DNA of 64,000 bases from Aphelidium insulamus (GCA_036784855.1 JAZDSV010000002.1:356501-420500); one strand, 5' to 3'; positions 1 through 10,171 are shown, counted from the stretch's first letter. The notes: generated from the letters alone by a model not told the origin. A program made the numbers and translations.

Positions 1-767
1 GTGTCCGGGTGGTAGATGGAGCATACCAGCACCAGGGCCGGCTTCACGCCGCGCACCGCCAATATACGGTCAATGTAGTCTTGAACGCGGTGGCCCATCA
101 GGTCGCACAGTGTCTGCAGTCCCTTGGCAGGCTTGCCTTTTGCAATGTCCTCCGCAGTGGTGCCGGCCAGCACGCGCGTCACCGCCAGCATGGTGCTTGG
201 AGTGGGATAGAGCGCCACATCGTTGCCGCCAATAGACACCACCAGCACATCGTCCTCCGTGATGTGGTCGGCGATAAACTGGTCCTGCGGAAGGAGTTTG
301 CGGCGCCGCTGCCGCACAGTGGTCGCCTCCACGCTCGTGTTGACTGTAAGCCAGCCGGGTTGATCCGCGTGCGCCACATTCATGTGGTACTCGACGTCTG
401 CCACCTGCTTGCCGGTCTCCAGCACTGATGCAAACACAGCATTGGCCGCGGGCTTGACGGCCGACGCGTCATTCAGCAGCCAGAACTTGTTGTCCAGTGA
501 CGAGTCTCCGGCCAGCCAGATTACGCGGCGTAGCTTACTGCTACTGTCATCAATGCGGTTGTCTGCTGCAGGTGGCGGTGGCGGCGACGAAGTATCCACA
601 TCTGACGCGTTGACATTTGGTGGGGTGGCATCTGATACTGCAGCCGCAGGAGATGGAGTCACTGACTGCTCCTGCAGCTGTTGGAACGCGTCTAGCACGG
701 CTTGCAGATGAGGCACAAGGTGGCCATGCCATTCGCCATAGTACGCGTCGTGAGATATTTTTGTCAT
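1..767 (-). CDS. SGNH/GDSL-type hydrolase, 3' end beyond the window
   Basis: An open frame starts at the ATG at 767-765 and runs without a stop off the left edge; 255 residues are visible and no intron is needed. After a low-complexity, proline-rich stretch (about residues 45-70) it shows an SGNH block I, WLAGDSSLDNKFW, with Gly-Asp-Ser at about 87-89, and a block III, SIGGNDVAL, with the Gly-Gly-Asn-Asp at about 180-183. These supply the nucleophile Ser and the oxyanion-hole Gly and Asn of the family. The catalytic Asp/His block V would lie beyond the window. There is no signal peptide, so it is probably intracellular. SGNH enzymes are esterases, lipases or acyl-hydrolases; the substrate cannot be told. 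The GDSSLDNK form of block I is, from memory, one seen in several protist and fungal proteins. Family assignment is secure, function is not. Confidence 0.8.
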   Translation of the reverse strand, partial: MTKISHDAYYGEWHGHLVPHLQAVLDAFQQLQEQSVTPSPAAAVSDATPPNVNASDVDTSSPPPPPAADNRIDDSSSKLRRVIWLAGDSSLDNKFWLLNDASAVKPAANAVFASVLETGKQVADVEYHMNVAHADQPGWLTVNTSVEATTVRQRRRKLLPQDQFIADHITEDDVLVVSIGGNDVALYPTPSTMLAVTRVLAGTTAEDIAKGKPAKGLQTLCDLMGHRVQDYIDRILAVRGVKPALVLVCSIYHPD

Positions 768-1283
768 TGCGCGCTCTGAGCTGCGCCACACTGCGCCACA
801 CAAATATATATACTGCGACTGTCTCTATATTGTTCACCTATTATAATCTGTTGTACGGTGATTGCCCGAGCTGTGTAATTGACTGGGACTCACAGCCTGC
901 GCGAGCATTCTGGAGATACTAGTTGTTGTTTTCTGTGCTGTTCTGTGGTTTAAGCGAATCGGCGGGGGAATCGCTCACAGTATAGATGTAGTAGCTCGTT
1001 GGCTATGGCAGTAGAAGGCCTTCTCTGTCCTACTTATATTCAATTTTGCTGCCCGAGAATAGTTGGCAGGTGCTTCTTTATCGTGACATGTCACACTCAT
1101 GTCGAGCTGCCCTAAACCGGGCAATTATTGTACACTGTATGGGGAACTAGTGGATAACCTTATATAAGCTAAATAGACTACATATGTACATATGCACAGC
1201 AACCTTGCATGTAAATAATAACGAGACGGCAAAAAGGAATAAACCGGCTTGATTTAACGATCACCCTCACACTCAAAGCCACA
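768..1283. other. Intergenic region, divergent promoters
   Basis: About 515 bp separate the start codons of the SGNH hydrolase (minus) and USP5 (plus), so both promoters must lie here. I see no coding pattern, no tRNA B-box and no convincing structured RNA. An AT-rich stretch with TATATA near 806-814 and another with TATATAAG near 1160 could be core promoter elements, but this is weak. Confidence 0.4.
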
Positions 1284-4155
1284 ATGAGCGCCCTGACCAA
1301 ATGCCCGCACTTTGCCGGCTTCCAGTTCCGCCCGCCGACTGCTAATAGCGCCGTGCACCGCGACGAGTGCACCCAGTGCTGCGACGCCGCGGTACAGTGG
1401 TGTCAGTCATCTCTTTACCTGCCCATAGCACTCACCAACTGGCAGGAGCACGGCATCGACATCTGCCTCACGTGCTTCAATGGTGGCTGTATCCGGCAAG
1501 GCCACTCGCCGCGCCACTCGGCCATCGCCTCGCATCCCATGGCCCTACGTGTGCACAAGACTCCTCGCGTGGACCAGGCATGTGTCATATATGTGTATAT
1601 GTGTCTGTATGTATGCCACCTGACACAGTATCTGTGTGTGTGCAGGACGGCGAGCAACGGCCTCGCAAACTGACGAAAGTGGTCATTGAGGCCGACAAGA
1701 CTGATAGCGAGCTGTATGACACAGTGTACACGCTGGTGTGCTGGCAGTGCGACGGCCCAGTTGAAGTTGACGACCCGTCTCGCCTGACTTCCATCCGCGA
1801 CGCAATACACAGCGCAACATCGGCCGCCACAAAGTCCGACATCCGGCAGTGGGAGGAGGAGATTGCGCCGTGTGAGCACACGCTCTGCTTGCAGCAAGAA
1901 CCCCCGTCCACAGTTACGGATGGTGGCGGCGCCGCGCCCGCCAAACACTGCTCGTCGTGTGATCAGCGCGAGAATCTGTGGCTGTGTATGACGTGCGGTA
2001 GCGTCGGTTGCGGTCGGCGACAATACGACGGTAGTGGCGGGAATAATCACGGCATTGAACACTTCAAGACCACTGGCCACCAGGTCAGCTGCAAGCTGGG
2101 CACTATCACGGCCGAGGGCGCTGCCGACGTCTATTGCTACACCTGCGACGACATGAAGCAGGATCCGGAACTGCGGCAGCACTTGTCCGTGCTGGGCCTG
2201 AACATTGCCGCTGGTCAGCAAAAGACGGAAAAGTCCATGGCCGAGCTGGTAACAATACCACCCGTCATGTCTGTACAAATTATAGTACGCTGACTTGGTG
2301 TGCAGCAATTGGAGCAGAATATGAAGTTTGATTTCAGCATGGTTTCGAATGATGGGCGCACGCTGACTCCGGTGTTTGGCCCCGGGCTGACGGGCATCAA
2401 GAACATTGGCAACAGGTTCGGCGTAATTTTTGTTGTTGTCAATGCGCTTACTCTGTACTCAGCTGCTACATTGCCTCAGTGGTGCAATCTGTCTTCTCTC
2501 TGCCGCCATTCAGATCTCGGTGCGTTATATACATACTATGAATTATAGTTAGTCTGTTAACATGACATGTACAGATACGCGGCCGCCGCGCATGCCGACT
2601 CGTGCATGGCCACGCTGCCCGCCGGATGTTATGGCTGCCAGGTATTCAAGCTGTTTGACGGCCTGATCAGTGGGCGTTACTCGCTGCCATCTTCACGTCC
2701 GCTACCGCCGACAGTCGCCCCGGTTGGCACGGACGCTACCGACGGCCAGAACAATGAACCGGTAATACGCTTCCAGGACGGCGTGGCGCCGCGAATGTTC
2801 AAGGATTTGATCGTGCAAGGTCATCCCGATTTCAGCACCATGCAGCAGCAGGACGCCTACGAGTTCCTGCTCTACCTGCTGATGAAGATGTCGGAGAGGG
2901 AACCGTCATCGGACGCCGGACCCGCACCGCTAGAGTACTTCAGGTTCCGCGTAGGGCAGCGACTAGAATGCATGTCTTGCCATGCCGTGCGTTACCACAG
3001 CGAGGACAGCGATGGACTGGAGATCCCGGTACCGGCATTTCCTGCTCCCTCTGCCAGTGGCAGCGAGGTAACTGCTGATGCCACAGACACCTCTTCCGAC
3101 GACAAGCACAAGTACCAGCCAGTCACGCTGGGCGAATGCATGAACGCATTTGCCGCCGACCAACAAATCGAGGGTTTCCGGTGTGCGTCGTGCAAGAAAA
3201 CCGTCATTGCTCAACAGCGATCCCGATTTGACTCATTTCCACCGGTGCTTGTAATGCACATGCAACGATTTGTGCTGGAGAATTGGGTTCCCAAGAAGCT
3301 GAGTACGTATTATGCTATGCAGAGATTGTAGTAATTTGCACTGAACGCCTTAGATGTGCCAATAACGCTGCAGTCGGAGCAGCTGGACTTATCGCCATTC
3401 AAGAATCCTGGGCCGCAGCCGGGCGAGAACCTGGTGGTTGAAGAAAGTAGCAACTCGCAGCCGTCACAACAGGATCCATTTGCCGGTACATGGTCCTTTG
3501 TGTTGCTTGCATATTGCAAGCAGACACTAATCCTATCACAGAGTTGAATGCCACGTCACTGGAACAGCTGATGGCGATGGGATTCTCACGTAACCGCTCC
3601 GGCAGAGCGTTGTTGCAGAATGGAGGCTCCTTGGAACAAGCTATGGAGTGGCTATTCACCAAAATGGATGATCCTTCGCTGGATGAAGCACCGGCCCCGA
3701 AATCAGCGACAAAACCTGCTGCTGCAGTGTCCCCCGAGCTGATTCAGCCACTCACCGACATGGGATTCAGTCGGGCACAGGCGCAAAAAGCGTTGCAAAA
3801 GTCGGACATGAACGTGGAGCGTGCCGTCGAATGGCTGTTTAACAACCCGACGGATGATGGCAGCAGCACCGACGTGCTAATGGAACAATCAGCCGCCACA
3901 CCCGCCACCGACTTGACAGCAAAATTGTCTCCGAAATATGTACTTCACGCGGTAATTGCGCACAAGGGAACCTCTACCAATTGTGGTCACTATGTGGCGT
4001 ACGTGCGCCAACCGACCGGCGAGTATGTGCTGTTCAATGATGAGCGCGTGGTGAAACTGCAGCACGAAGATCTGTTTGACGCGGCCAAGGCGGCTGACGG
4101 TGTTGGCATGGGCTATCTGTATATTTGGCTGAACAGCGACTACACCAAGCAGTGA
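1284..4155 (+). CDS. USP5: Ubiquitin carboxyl-terminal hydrolase 5/13 type (isopeptidase T)
   Basis: Seven exons: 1284-1568, 1646-2248, 2306-2415, 2463-2519, 2575-3302, 3354-3485, 3542-4155 (842 aa, the usual length of USP5/Ubp14). The enzyme trims free, unanchored polyubiquitin chains and recycles ubiquitin for the proteasome pathway. Visible in order: an N-terminal variant Cys/His-rich region; the UBP zinc finger (CSSC..CMTCGSVGCGR....NNHGIEHF..TGH); the USP Cys box split over the exon 3/4 junction, giving GNSCYIASVVQ with the catalytic Cys; two UBA domains (MGFSRNRSGRALL and MGFSRAQAQKAL, each followed by A(M/V)EWLF); and the His box NCGHYVAYVR. The insertion of two UBAs inside the catalytic domain is diagnostic of USP5. 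Junctions were fixed by phase and by continuity with the family; the first donor (1569) is the least certain. Confidence 0.95.
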
Positions 4156-4361
4156 CGCAGTGCAATGTATGTAAATGAAGCAAATATAACTGTGGCTTTA
4201 TACATCGAGCCTTGTGCATATAAACTTTATTTAAGTACATTTTACGCGACGTGCAATATATATGCGCACATACACATATAATACACAGCGAATGTACACG
4301 CGCCTGTTAACAATGGCGCCATTGTGCGCGCGGAGATTCAATTATTATACTCTGTCCAGCC

Positions 4362-5831
4362 ATGCAGCATTTGGGACGCCGCATTGGCACCGTCGCGTCG
4401 TCGCTGGCTTCGACGTCCCGCGGTGTCGGCAATGCACCGCGCATCCTTATCACCGGTGCGTCCAGTTATGGGGTTGCGTATGAGTGTATAGTAGTACTCA
4501 CGCCGTCGTCAGGGGCCCTGGGACAGTTGGGCGTGGGAATGACGCGTCTGCTGCGGCAACGCTTCGGTGACGACGCCGTCTACCCGTCCGACATCCGGCG
4601 CCCGTCAGTGGTGGCCGCGTCTGGTGACTGTGATGCCATGTGTGGCGCGGATGGCGTCGGTATGGACCGCAATTTCAGATATGTGGATGTCACTAACGCG
4701 GACCGCCTCCACCAAGTCGTGGTGGCTGATAAGATCGGTGCGTGCATATTGTTGTAATTGCATGCGCATACCTCACTTTCATAGACTGGCTGGTACACCT
4801 GTCTGCCCTGCTGAGCTTTGTGGGCGAGCAGCGCCCCGACCAAGCAATACGTGTCAATGTAAATGGCTTTCAGAATACTTTGGACGGTGCGTATCTACAC
4901 TAGTGATGGTCATATATATCATCACTTCTTAATATACTTCATAAATGTAGTGGCACGGACGCATAGACTACGCTTGTTCTCTCCCAGCACCATTGGAGTG
5001 TTTGGCAAGAGCGCCGGAGTGTCGAATGGCGGCTCAGTTGTGGAGCACTTGGCTCCCACTCACCCCACCACCGTGTACGGCATCACCAAAGTATACTCTG
5101 AGCTGCTTGGTCAGGCAAGTGCCATCACTTGACTTATAATTATCAGGCATCTAACCTGTAATGTACAGTACTATAAAGATCGGTATGGCGTGGACTTTCG
5201 GTCTTGTCGCTACCCGGGAGTTCTGTCGGCAGACACTGAGCCTGGCGGCGGCACCACCGACTATGCCGTCCAAGTGTTTCACGAGATATTCAATGCCGTG
5301 ACACTTGCATCTCGGTCTAGTCAGCAGTCATCGCCGGTGCAGTGCCAATACAAGTGCCCGCTGCCGGCACACGCCGCCCTGCCAATGATGTTTGTGGACG
5401 ATTGTTTGCGTGGCACACTGGAACTGCTAGAGTGCGCGCCGGAGCGGCTGGACCGGTGTAATGCAGACGGTGCGGGCGCCGAACGAAATCTTCCCGCACT
5501 GCGCACGTTCCACATTGGCGGCGTGTCATTCACTCCTGAGCAACTCTGCTCCGCCATCCGTGACTACTTGATCGGTGTCCGGTTCCGTCCGGTGGTGGAT
5601 TCTAGTGGACTTATAAAGGACGGCACCGGCATCGCTGTGGATTTTGACATGGACTACGGACACACGGACCCGGTGCGGACGCGCATCGCCGAATCGTGGC
5701 CGGCCTCGCTGGACGATGGCCTGGCACGACGTGTGTGGGACTGGAAGCCACGCTTTGACACTGTCCCTGCCGTGGTCGCTGTGATGATGGAGCAGGTGGC
5801 GGCCCAACACGGATTTACACCGGTCCGATAG
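4362..5831 (+). CDS. TDH: L-threonine 3-dehydrogenase, short-chain (epimerase-like) type, mitochondrial
   Basis: Five exons: 4362-4455, 4513-4737, 4785-4886, 4951-5114, 5169-5831 (415 aa). It oxidises L-threonine with NAD+ to 2-amino-3-ketobutyrate, which KBL (at 8341-9959) cleaves to glycine and acetyl-CoA. The N-terminus (MQHLGRRIGTVASSLAS) is Arg/Ser-rich and acid-free, as in a mitochondrial presequence. The Rossmann motif ITGALGQLG is created by joining exons 1 and 2. Further family marks are HLSALLSFVGE, PSTIGVFGK, the catalytic YGITK (Tyr-x3-Lys) and RYPGV. Intron 4 (5115-5168) is a GC-AG intron (CAG/GCAAGT). Intron 1 (4456-4512) is 57 nt, in frame and stop-free, so unspliced message would add 19 residues inside the NAD-binding loop. 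Confidence 0.93.
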
Positions 5832-5832
5832 A

Positions 5833-5833
<1 letters not shown>

Positions 5834-5868
<35 letters not shown>
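5834..5868. repeat. (TACA)n microsatellite
   Basis: About nine tandem copies of the tetranucleotide TACA begin three bases after the TDH stop codon, in the 65... to 100-bp gap shared with the convergent snRNP gene. Simple repeats of this type (TACA, TATA, GTGT) recur in introns and gaps of the window. No function is implied. Confidence 0.9.
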
Positions 5869-5869
<1 letters not shown>

Positions 5870-5932
5870 CAGAAAATGCATAAACAGAGATATAATTCTG
5901 TGTTAGAGAGACTTCTACATTGACACGTCCGA

Positions 5933-7039
5933 TCACTTGCGACCAAATGTAACCTTGATTAGGCAGTCAGAGAGAATTTGGTAGCCGTTGAGCGCGGATT
6001 TCGCCGCGCCCGACATGAACTCATTCTCATACTCGACAAACGCAATATCATGCCGCCCCGCCACCGGCCGCACTTCTTTGAAGCCGGGATATCTGCACAA
6101 TTTATAGTGGCATCTAATGTATGTGTGGGTGTACAAGTCACATATGACACACACCCACACATATACACATTATAACATCATTAACACTCACCGACGAAAC
6201 AGGTCCTCCAGCATGGACTCGGTGGCGTCCTCGGGAATGTTTTGCACAAAGAGAATGTTGTGCGGTGGCAGCAGTTCATCGGGGACTTGTGCAGCGGCAG
6301 GAGGTGCCTGCATTACCGGTGCCGCGACAGCCGCAGCAGCAGCCGCCATGGCATACTCTGCTCCGTAGCCGTAGCCCGCGGCAGCTGCGGCCATTGACGC
6401 GGTCTGTGCGGCCAGCTTCTCCGCGGCGGCCTGCATGCCCTTGACACCGTTCTCGGCGGCGCGTTTCGCCAGCTCAGCAAACTTGCGCTCCTGTTCCGGC
6501 TTGCCGGCGGCGCGCAACTCCTTGGCCTCGTCGAGGGTGCCGGCCAGACGCGACACATAGTCCGAGGGGCGCTTGGCATACCGCACGTCCAGCGGTTTGT
6601 TGAATAGGGGGAAGCCGTGCAGCTTGAGTGCGCGCTGAGCGCCCTCCATGTCGCGGAATATGATGAATGCCTGGCCGCGCATTCGGATGCCCTTGCGCGC
6701 CACGACGTTGACTACGCGAGCATCGTGTGTGTCAGCCTAGTGCAATGCTGACAGTCAGTGTACGCAGTACATGCCCACATCGCCGTGCGGCGCGAATACC
6801 GAGCGCAGACCCAGCTTCAGGGCTGTAGCGAAGTTAGTGAGCTGGCTTGTAGGCATGATGGAGCACACAGCGCGGCACGCACCTTGCAGATTAATCTTTT
6901 CATTCAGGTTGCGCACATAAAGCGTCTGGTTGGGTTCACCCACATTGCGCGGTGGACGCGGCTTTGTGGCTGGTGGTGGCGGTGGCGGCGCTGCGCCTTC
7001 TTCCACTTTGACGTCTTGCTCCTCGGCGGTGTTCACCAT
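5933..7039 (-). CDS. Two-RRM spliceosomal protein of the U1A / U2B'' family
   Basis: Four exons on the minus strand: 7039-6883, 6822-6779, 6736-6192, 6092-5933 (301 aa). U1A and U2B'' bind stem-loops of U1 and U2 snRNA. RRM1 shows RNP2 TLYVRNLNEKI and RNP1 MRGQAFIIF, the near-invariant signature of this family. A long Ala/Met-rich linker (about residues 140-210) follows, then RRM2 with ILFVQNIPEDAT, PGFKEVR and the RNP1 RHDIAFVEY. The N-terminal 30 residues are Pro-rich. Exons 1, 3 and 4 are firm. The exon 2/3 junction (donor at 6778, acceptor at 6737, 42 nt) is the least certain; it inserts ADTHDARVVN before VVARKG. An in-frame ATG 48 nt upstream (7087) is possible. One protein may serve both snRNPs, as in insects, but this cannot be judged here. 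Confidence 0.9.
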
Positions 7040-7442
7040 GATTGTGCGAATGAATTCCTCAATTAATCTTACACTGCTGCAATACAATACAATTAGCTAT
7101 TGGCAGTCCAGAACGTCCCAGTTAGCGAATAATGGCCTGGCCTATTTGCTGCATTTTGATAACTAACTAACTTGTGATAACTCTCGGTTTTAAGCGTTAA
7201 AGCGTAACGCTAACCTTAAGAAATACTACCTTTATAGCAGCGTTACTAAATACGCTCAAAATGGCGCATAGCTTAAAGCAGATAAGCTATTTGCTCCCAT
7301 TCGCAGAATATGACGAGCAGTATGTGTAATCAGCTTAATGTTCCAACTCTCTGCGTATAAGAGCTCAGTGTAAATAGTGGATATATTATGCTTTGTATAT
7401 TGTGTGCGATGTGTGTAAATACATTGTAGGACCAACTTCCGT
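7040..7442. other. Intergenic, AT-rich
   Basis: This 400-bp gap lies between the 5' end of the snRNP protein gene and the 3' end of the surface-protein gene, both on the minus strand. It should hold the former's promoter and the latter's terminator. No ORF with coding character is seen. A run around 7170-7260 contains several short TTAA/GTTA repeats typical of low-complexity spacer. Confidence 0.35.
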
Positions 7443-8132
7443 TTACAAGAAGAGGGCAACGATGGCACCCAGAGCGGCCATGCTTCCGACAGCGACTGTG
7501 GAGGCACCCGAAGTGCTTGTGGCGGCATCAGTTGCGGTGGTGGACGCGGCACTGAATGTTCCGTCAGTGTTCACGGTGCCCAGGTATGTGCCGGCCTTGG
7601 TGTAGCAGTCGGATTTGCCGTCGGCGCGCTTTAGGCATCCGTTGGCGGCACCGGCAACCTTGAAGTCACCGCTCAGGTCTCCGGAGACCGAGCCATCAGC
7701 CGCACCGCGCACCTGGTTACCCAGAACACCGGCCTCTCCGTTGATTGCACCCGCCGCACCCGCCGTGCCACTGTTGGCATTGACGAACGCGCTTCCGGCC
7801 GCGGCACCACGTGCATTCAGACCGTACGGACCACTGGCCTCGCCGTTCAGAGCGGCCTGCACCTGGGCGCCGGTGGCGTCAGCCTTGCCCGACGCCTGGA
7901 TCGCGCCGCGCACATTCACATCGCCGAAACCGGCAACAGTGGCCTTGCCGTCGCCGTTGGCAGCCACGGATCCCTGCACAGACGTGCCGGGGACATAGGT
8001 GCCATCGGTGACCGCCGCGCCGTTACCCTGCACCGCGACACCGTTGACCACAGTGACGGATCCACTGTTGCCAGAGACTGCGGCGCCCGCAGCCACAGAG
8101 ATCAGAGCAGCCAAAATCAGAGAGGATTGCAT
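7443..8132 (-). CDS. Secreted Gly/Ala/Val-rich protein with GPI-type C-terminus
   Basis: Single-exon gene, 229 aa. Residues 1-18 (MQSSLILAALISVAAGAA) form a clear signal peptide. The body is built from short imperfect Asn-Gly-x-Ala/Val-x-Gly motifs (NGVAVQGNG, NGDGKATVAGFGDVNVRG, NGEASGPYG, NGEAGVLGN and so on) with only two cysteines (CLKRADGKSDC). A Ser/Thr-rich stalk is followed by a hydrophobic tail ending VAVGSMAALGAIVALFL, which resembles a GPI-anchor attachment signal. I recognise no domain; a cell-wall, cyst-wall or surface-coat role is an inference from composition. It is intronless, and the promoter just upstream has a perfect TATA box and repeated elements, both compatible with strong or stage-regulated expression. 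Confidence 0.8.
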   Translation of the reverse strand: MQSSLILAALISVAAGAAVSGNSGSVTVVNGVAVQGNGAAVTDGTYVPGTSVQGSVAANGDGKATVAGFGDVNVRGAIQASGKADATGAQVQAALNGEASGPYGLNARGAAAGSAFVNANSGTAGAAGAINGEAGVLGNQVRGAADGSVSGDLSGDFKVAGAANGCLKRADGKSDCYTKAGTYLGTVNTDGTFSAASTTATDAATSTSGASTVAVGSMAALGAIVALFL

Positions 8133-8214
8133 GCTGGGGTAGAGGTGGATACTTGGTTAGCTCTTGTGTGAAGTGAAGAGATGAGGTGAGAGTGCACAGG
8201 TGGCCCGCAGGCAG

Positions 8215-8222
8215 CTTTTATA
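8215..8222 (-). promoter_or_regulatory. TATA box of the surface-protein gene
   Basis: TATAAAAG reads on the minus strand 83 bp upstream of the ATG at 8132. It matches the eukaryotic TATA consensus exactly and sits at a plausible distance, implying a 5' UTR of about 50 nt. It lies between the start codon and the CGGCAACAC elements. Confidence 0.6.
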
Positions 8223-8246
8223 CGCGCCCGCAATGCCGGCAATCCG

Positions 8247-8326
8247 CGGCAACACGGCGCCTATTTTCGGCAACACGCTAATTAATGCCATTTGACACGC
8301 GCGTGCCCATCTATTCCCGGCAACAC
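8247..8326. promoter_or_regulatory. Three exact CGGCAACAC elements upstream of the TATA box
   Basis: The 9-mer CGGCAACAC occurs at 8247-8255, 8268-8276 and 8318-8326, all in the same orientation, in the 200-bp gap between KBL and the surface-protein gene. A near copy, TGGCAACAC, sits at 8358-8366 inside the KBL 3' coding end, and a degenerate CCGGCAATCC lies at about 8236. Clustered identical elements just upstream of a TATA box look like binding sites for one transcription factor acting on the minus-strand gene. Confidence 0.5.
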
Positions 8327-8340
8327 TCTGCGTCACCGTG

Positions 8341-9959
8341 TCAGATGCGCGCACGTGGCAACACGCCAAGTTCCCTGCCCACAGCGATGAAGGAGTCGAT
8401 TGCGTGCTGAACTTGGCTGGTGCTGTGCGCCGCCGACAGCTGCACCCGAATGCGCGACTGTCCCTTCGGCACCACGGGATACGAGAACCCCACAACGTAC
8501 ACTCCACGCGCCAGCATACGCTCGGCAAACTCGGCCGCCAGCCTCTCATCGTTCAACATTATCGGCACTATTGGGTGTTCCGTGGACTGCCAGATTTATA
8601 TATATATATACATATATTATATACGTAAACATATGCACAATCATTGAACTTGCCTTGAGTGTGAAGCCGGCGCGCGTCATCTCCCGCTGAAACAGTTGCA
8701 TGTTTTCATACAGCTTGGCGCGCAGACGGCCTCCCTCTTTCTCGCTGCAGACAAGGTCGAACGCGGCCATGGCGGCACCCACAACTGCCGGCGGTATGCT
8801 GTTGCTAAAGAGGTACGGTCGCGACTTTTGGCGCAACAGTGCCACAACTTCCGCGGAGGCCGTCGTGTAGCCACCACTAGCACCGCCCAGCGCCTTGCCC
8901 AGCGTGGAGTTGACAATGTCGACGCGGTGCTGTACGCCAAAGTGTTCGGGGGTGCCGCGCCCAGTCGGGCCCACGAACCCGGTGGCGTGACACTCGTCCA
9001 CAAACACCAGCGCGCCGTACTTGTCGGCCAGGTCGCAGATGTGTCGCAGCGGCGCCAGCTTGCCGTCCATGGAGAAGACGCCGTCCGTGGCAATCAGCAT
9101 CAAGCGCGGTTTGCCGGCGGTCGCCTGCTGCAACTGCGTCTCCAAGTCTTGCATGTCGGCGTTCTTGTATCGAAATCGCTTTGCTTTACACAGACGAATG
9201 CCGTCAATTATTGACGCGTGGTTCAGTGCCTATTGCGGTGGAGAAAATCGCTATTAGTATATGTATTATATATTTGCATCCACAATATTAACGTATGTAC
9301 ATCGGATATAACAGCATCCTGGTCAGTCAGCAACGCTTCAAACAGACCGGCATTCGCGTCGAAGCAGCTTGGATAGAGAATCGTGTCTTGGGTGCCGTGG
9401 AATTTGGTGATGGTGGCTTCCAGCTCCTTGTGAATGTCCTGGCAATGAGGTGTTTAGTTCCCCGCTTATCCGAAGATATAACATACCTGAGTGCCGCATA
9501 TAAATCTGTCATAATGTAAGAAGTACTTCAATATGGAATATATGAATGGCGATAAGTACCTCACGCTGCTCAGACCCGCGCCGTGGGACATCAACATTTG
9601 GGCACTCTGACGCAGCACCGCCGGGTGATTGCTCAGGCCGAGATAGTTGTTGGCGCAAAAGTTGGTCACCTCACCTGTACGTGACCGGAATAATTAATTA
9701 ATTGTACACACATTTTCTCACTCAGTAGCGCAGTCACACACGGGCACGTACGGCGATTCGTGGCGGCCTGGCCGTCAGCCACCATGATGCCGCTGCTCTG
9801 CGCCGACACAATGACGCGTTCATGTTTAAATGTGCCGGCAGCCTTGATATCTTGTAGTGTGGCGCTCAGCAGGGACTTGAGGCGGCTCTTTACGTCGTTG
9901 GCGGGCGCGACACCTCCCGCTTTCGCCGCCGCTGCAGCCGTGTGAAGCTTGGCCAGCAT
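8341..9959 (-). CDS. KBL: 2-amino-3-ketobutyrate CoA ligase (glycine C-acetyltransferase)
   Basis: Six minus-strand exons: 9959-9752, 9674-9560, 9505-9487, 9438-9301, 9229-8654, 8586-8341 (433 aa). This PLP enzyme of the alpha-oxoamine synthase family takes the TDH product plus CoA to glycine and acetyl-CoA. Signatures: [46 protein letters not shown], the PLP-lysine motif [15 protein letters not shown], and [15 protein letters not shown] near the C-terminus. Exon 3 is a 19-nt microexon encoding the last base of Arg plus FICGTQ. Intron 5 is GC-AG (AAG/GCAAGT, donor at 8653), forced by the frame and by [14 protein letters not shown]. The start at 9959 ([11 protein letters not shown]) gives a length near the human enzyme; an in-frame ATG at 10064 would add 35 residues. 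Confidence 0.95.
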
Positions 9960-10171
9960 TGATTGTGTGGGACACACGTTCCAATCACATCTTACAAAGG
10001 CACATGTTGTTAATACTTCAAATAACGGCCATAAAGAGCGCTTAATGCTGCAGCACATCTGCACATAAAAGTAGATTTGAGAATGCCAAGCTTCCGACAG
10101 TGCATGCTTTAGTAGTAATAAATCGCATTCAGACCGTCATGATGGTGATTCGTTGTCATTTGAGCGAGGCT

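Noticed and set aside
768-1283. A small structured RNA or tRNA in the first intergenic region
   Set aside because: No B-box (GTTCGA-type), no cloverleaf and no recognised snRNA motif could be found by eye.
1415-2308. A 297-codon antisense frame over USP5
   Set aside because: It crosses a conserved zinc-finger exon and a bona fide intron of USP5, and it has no domain.
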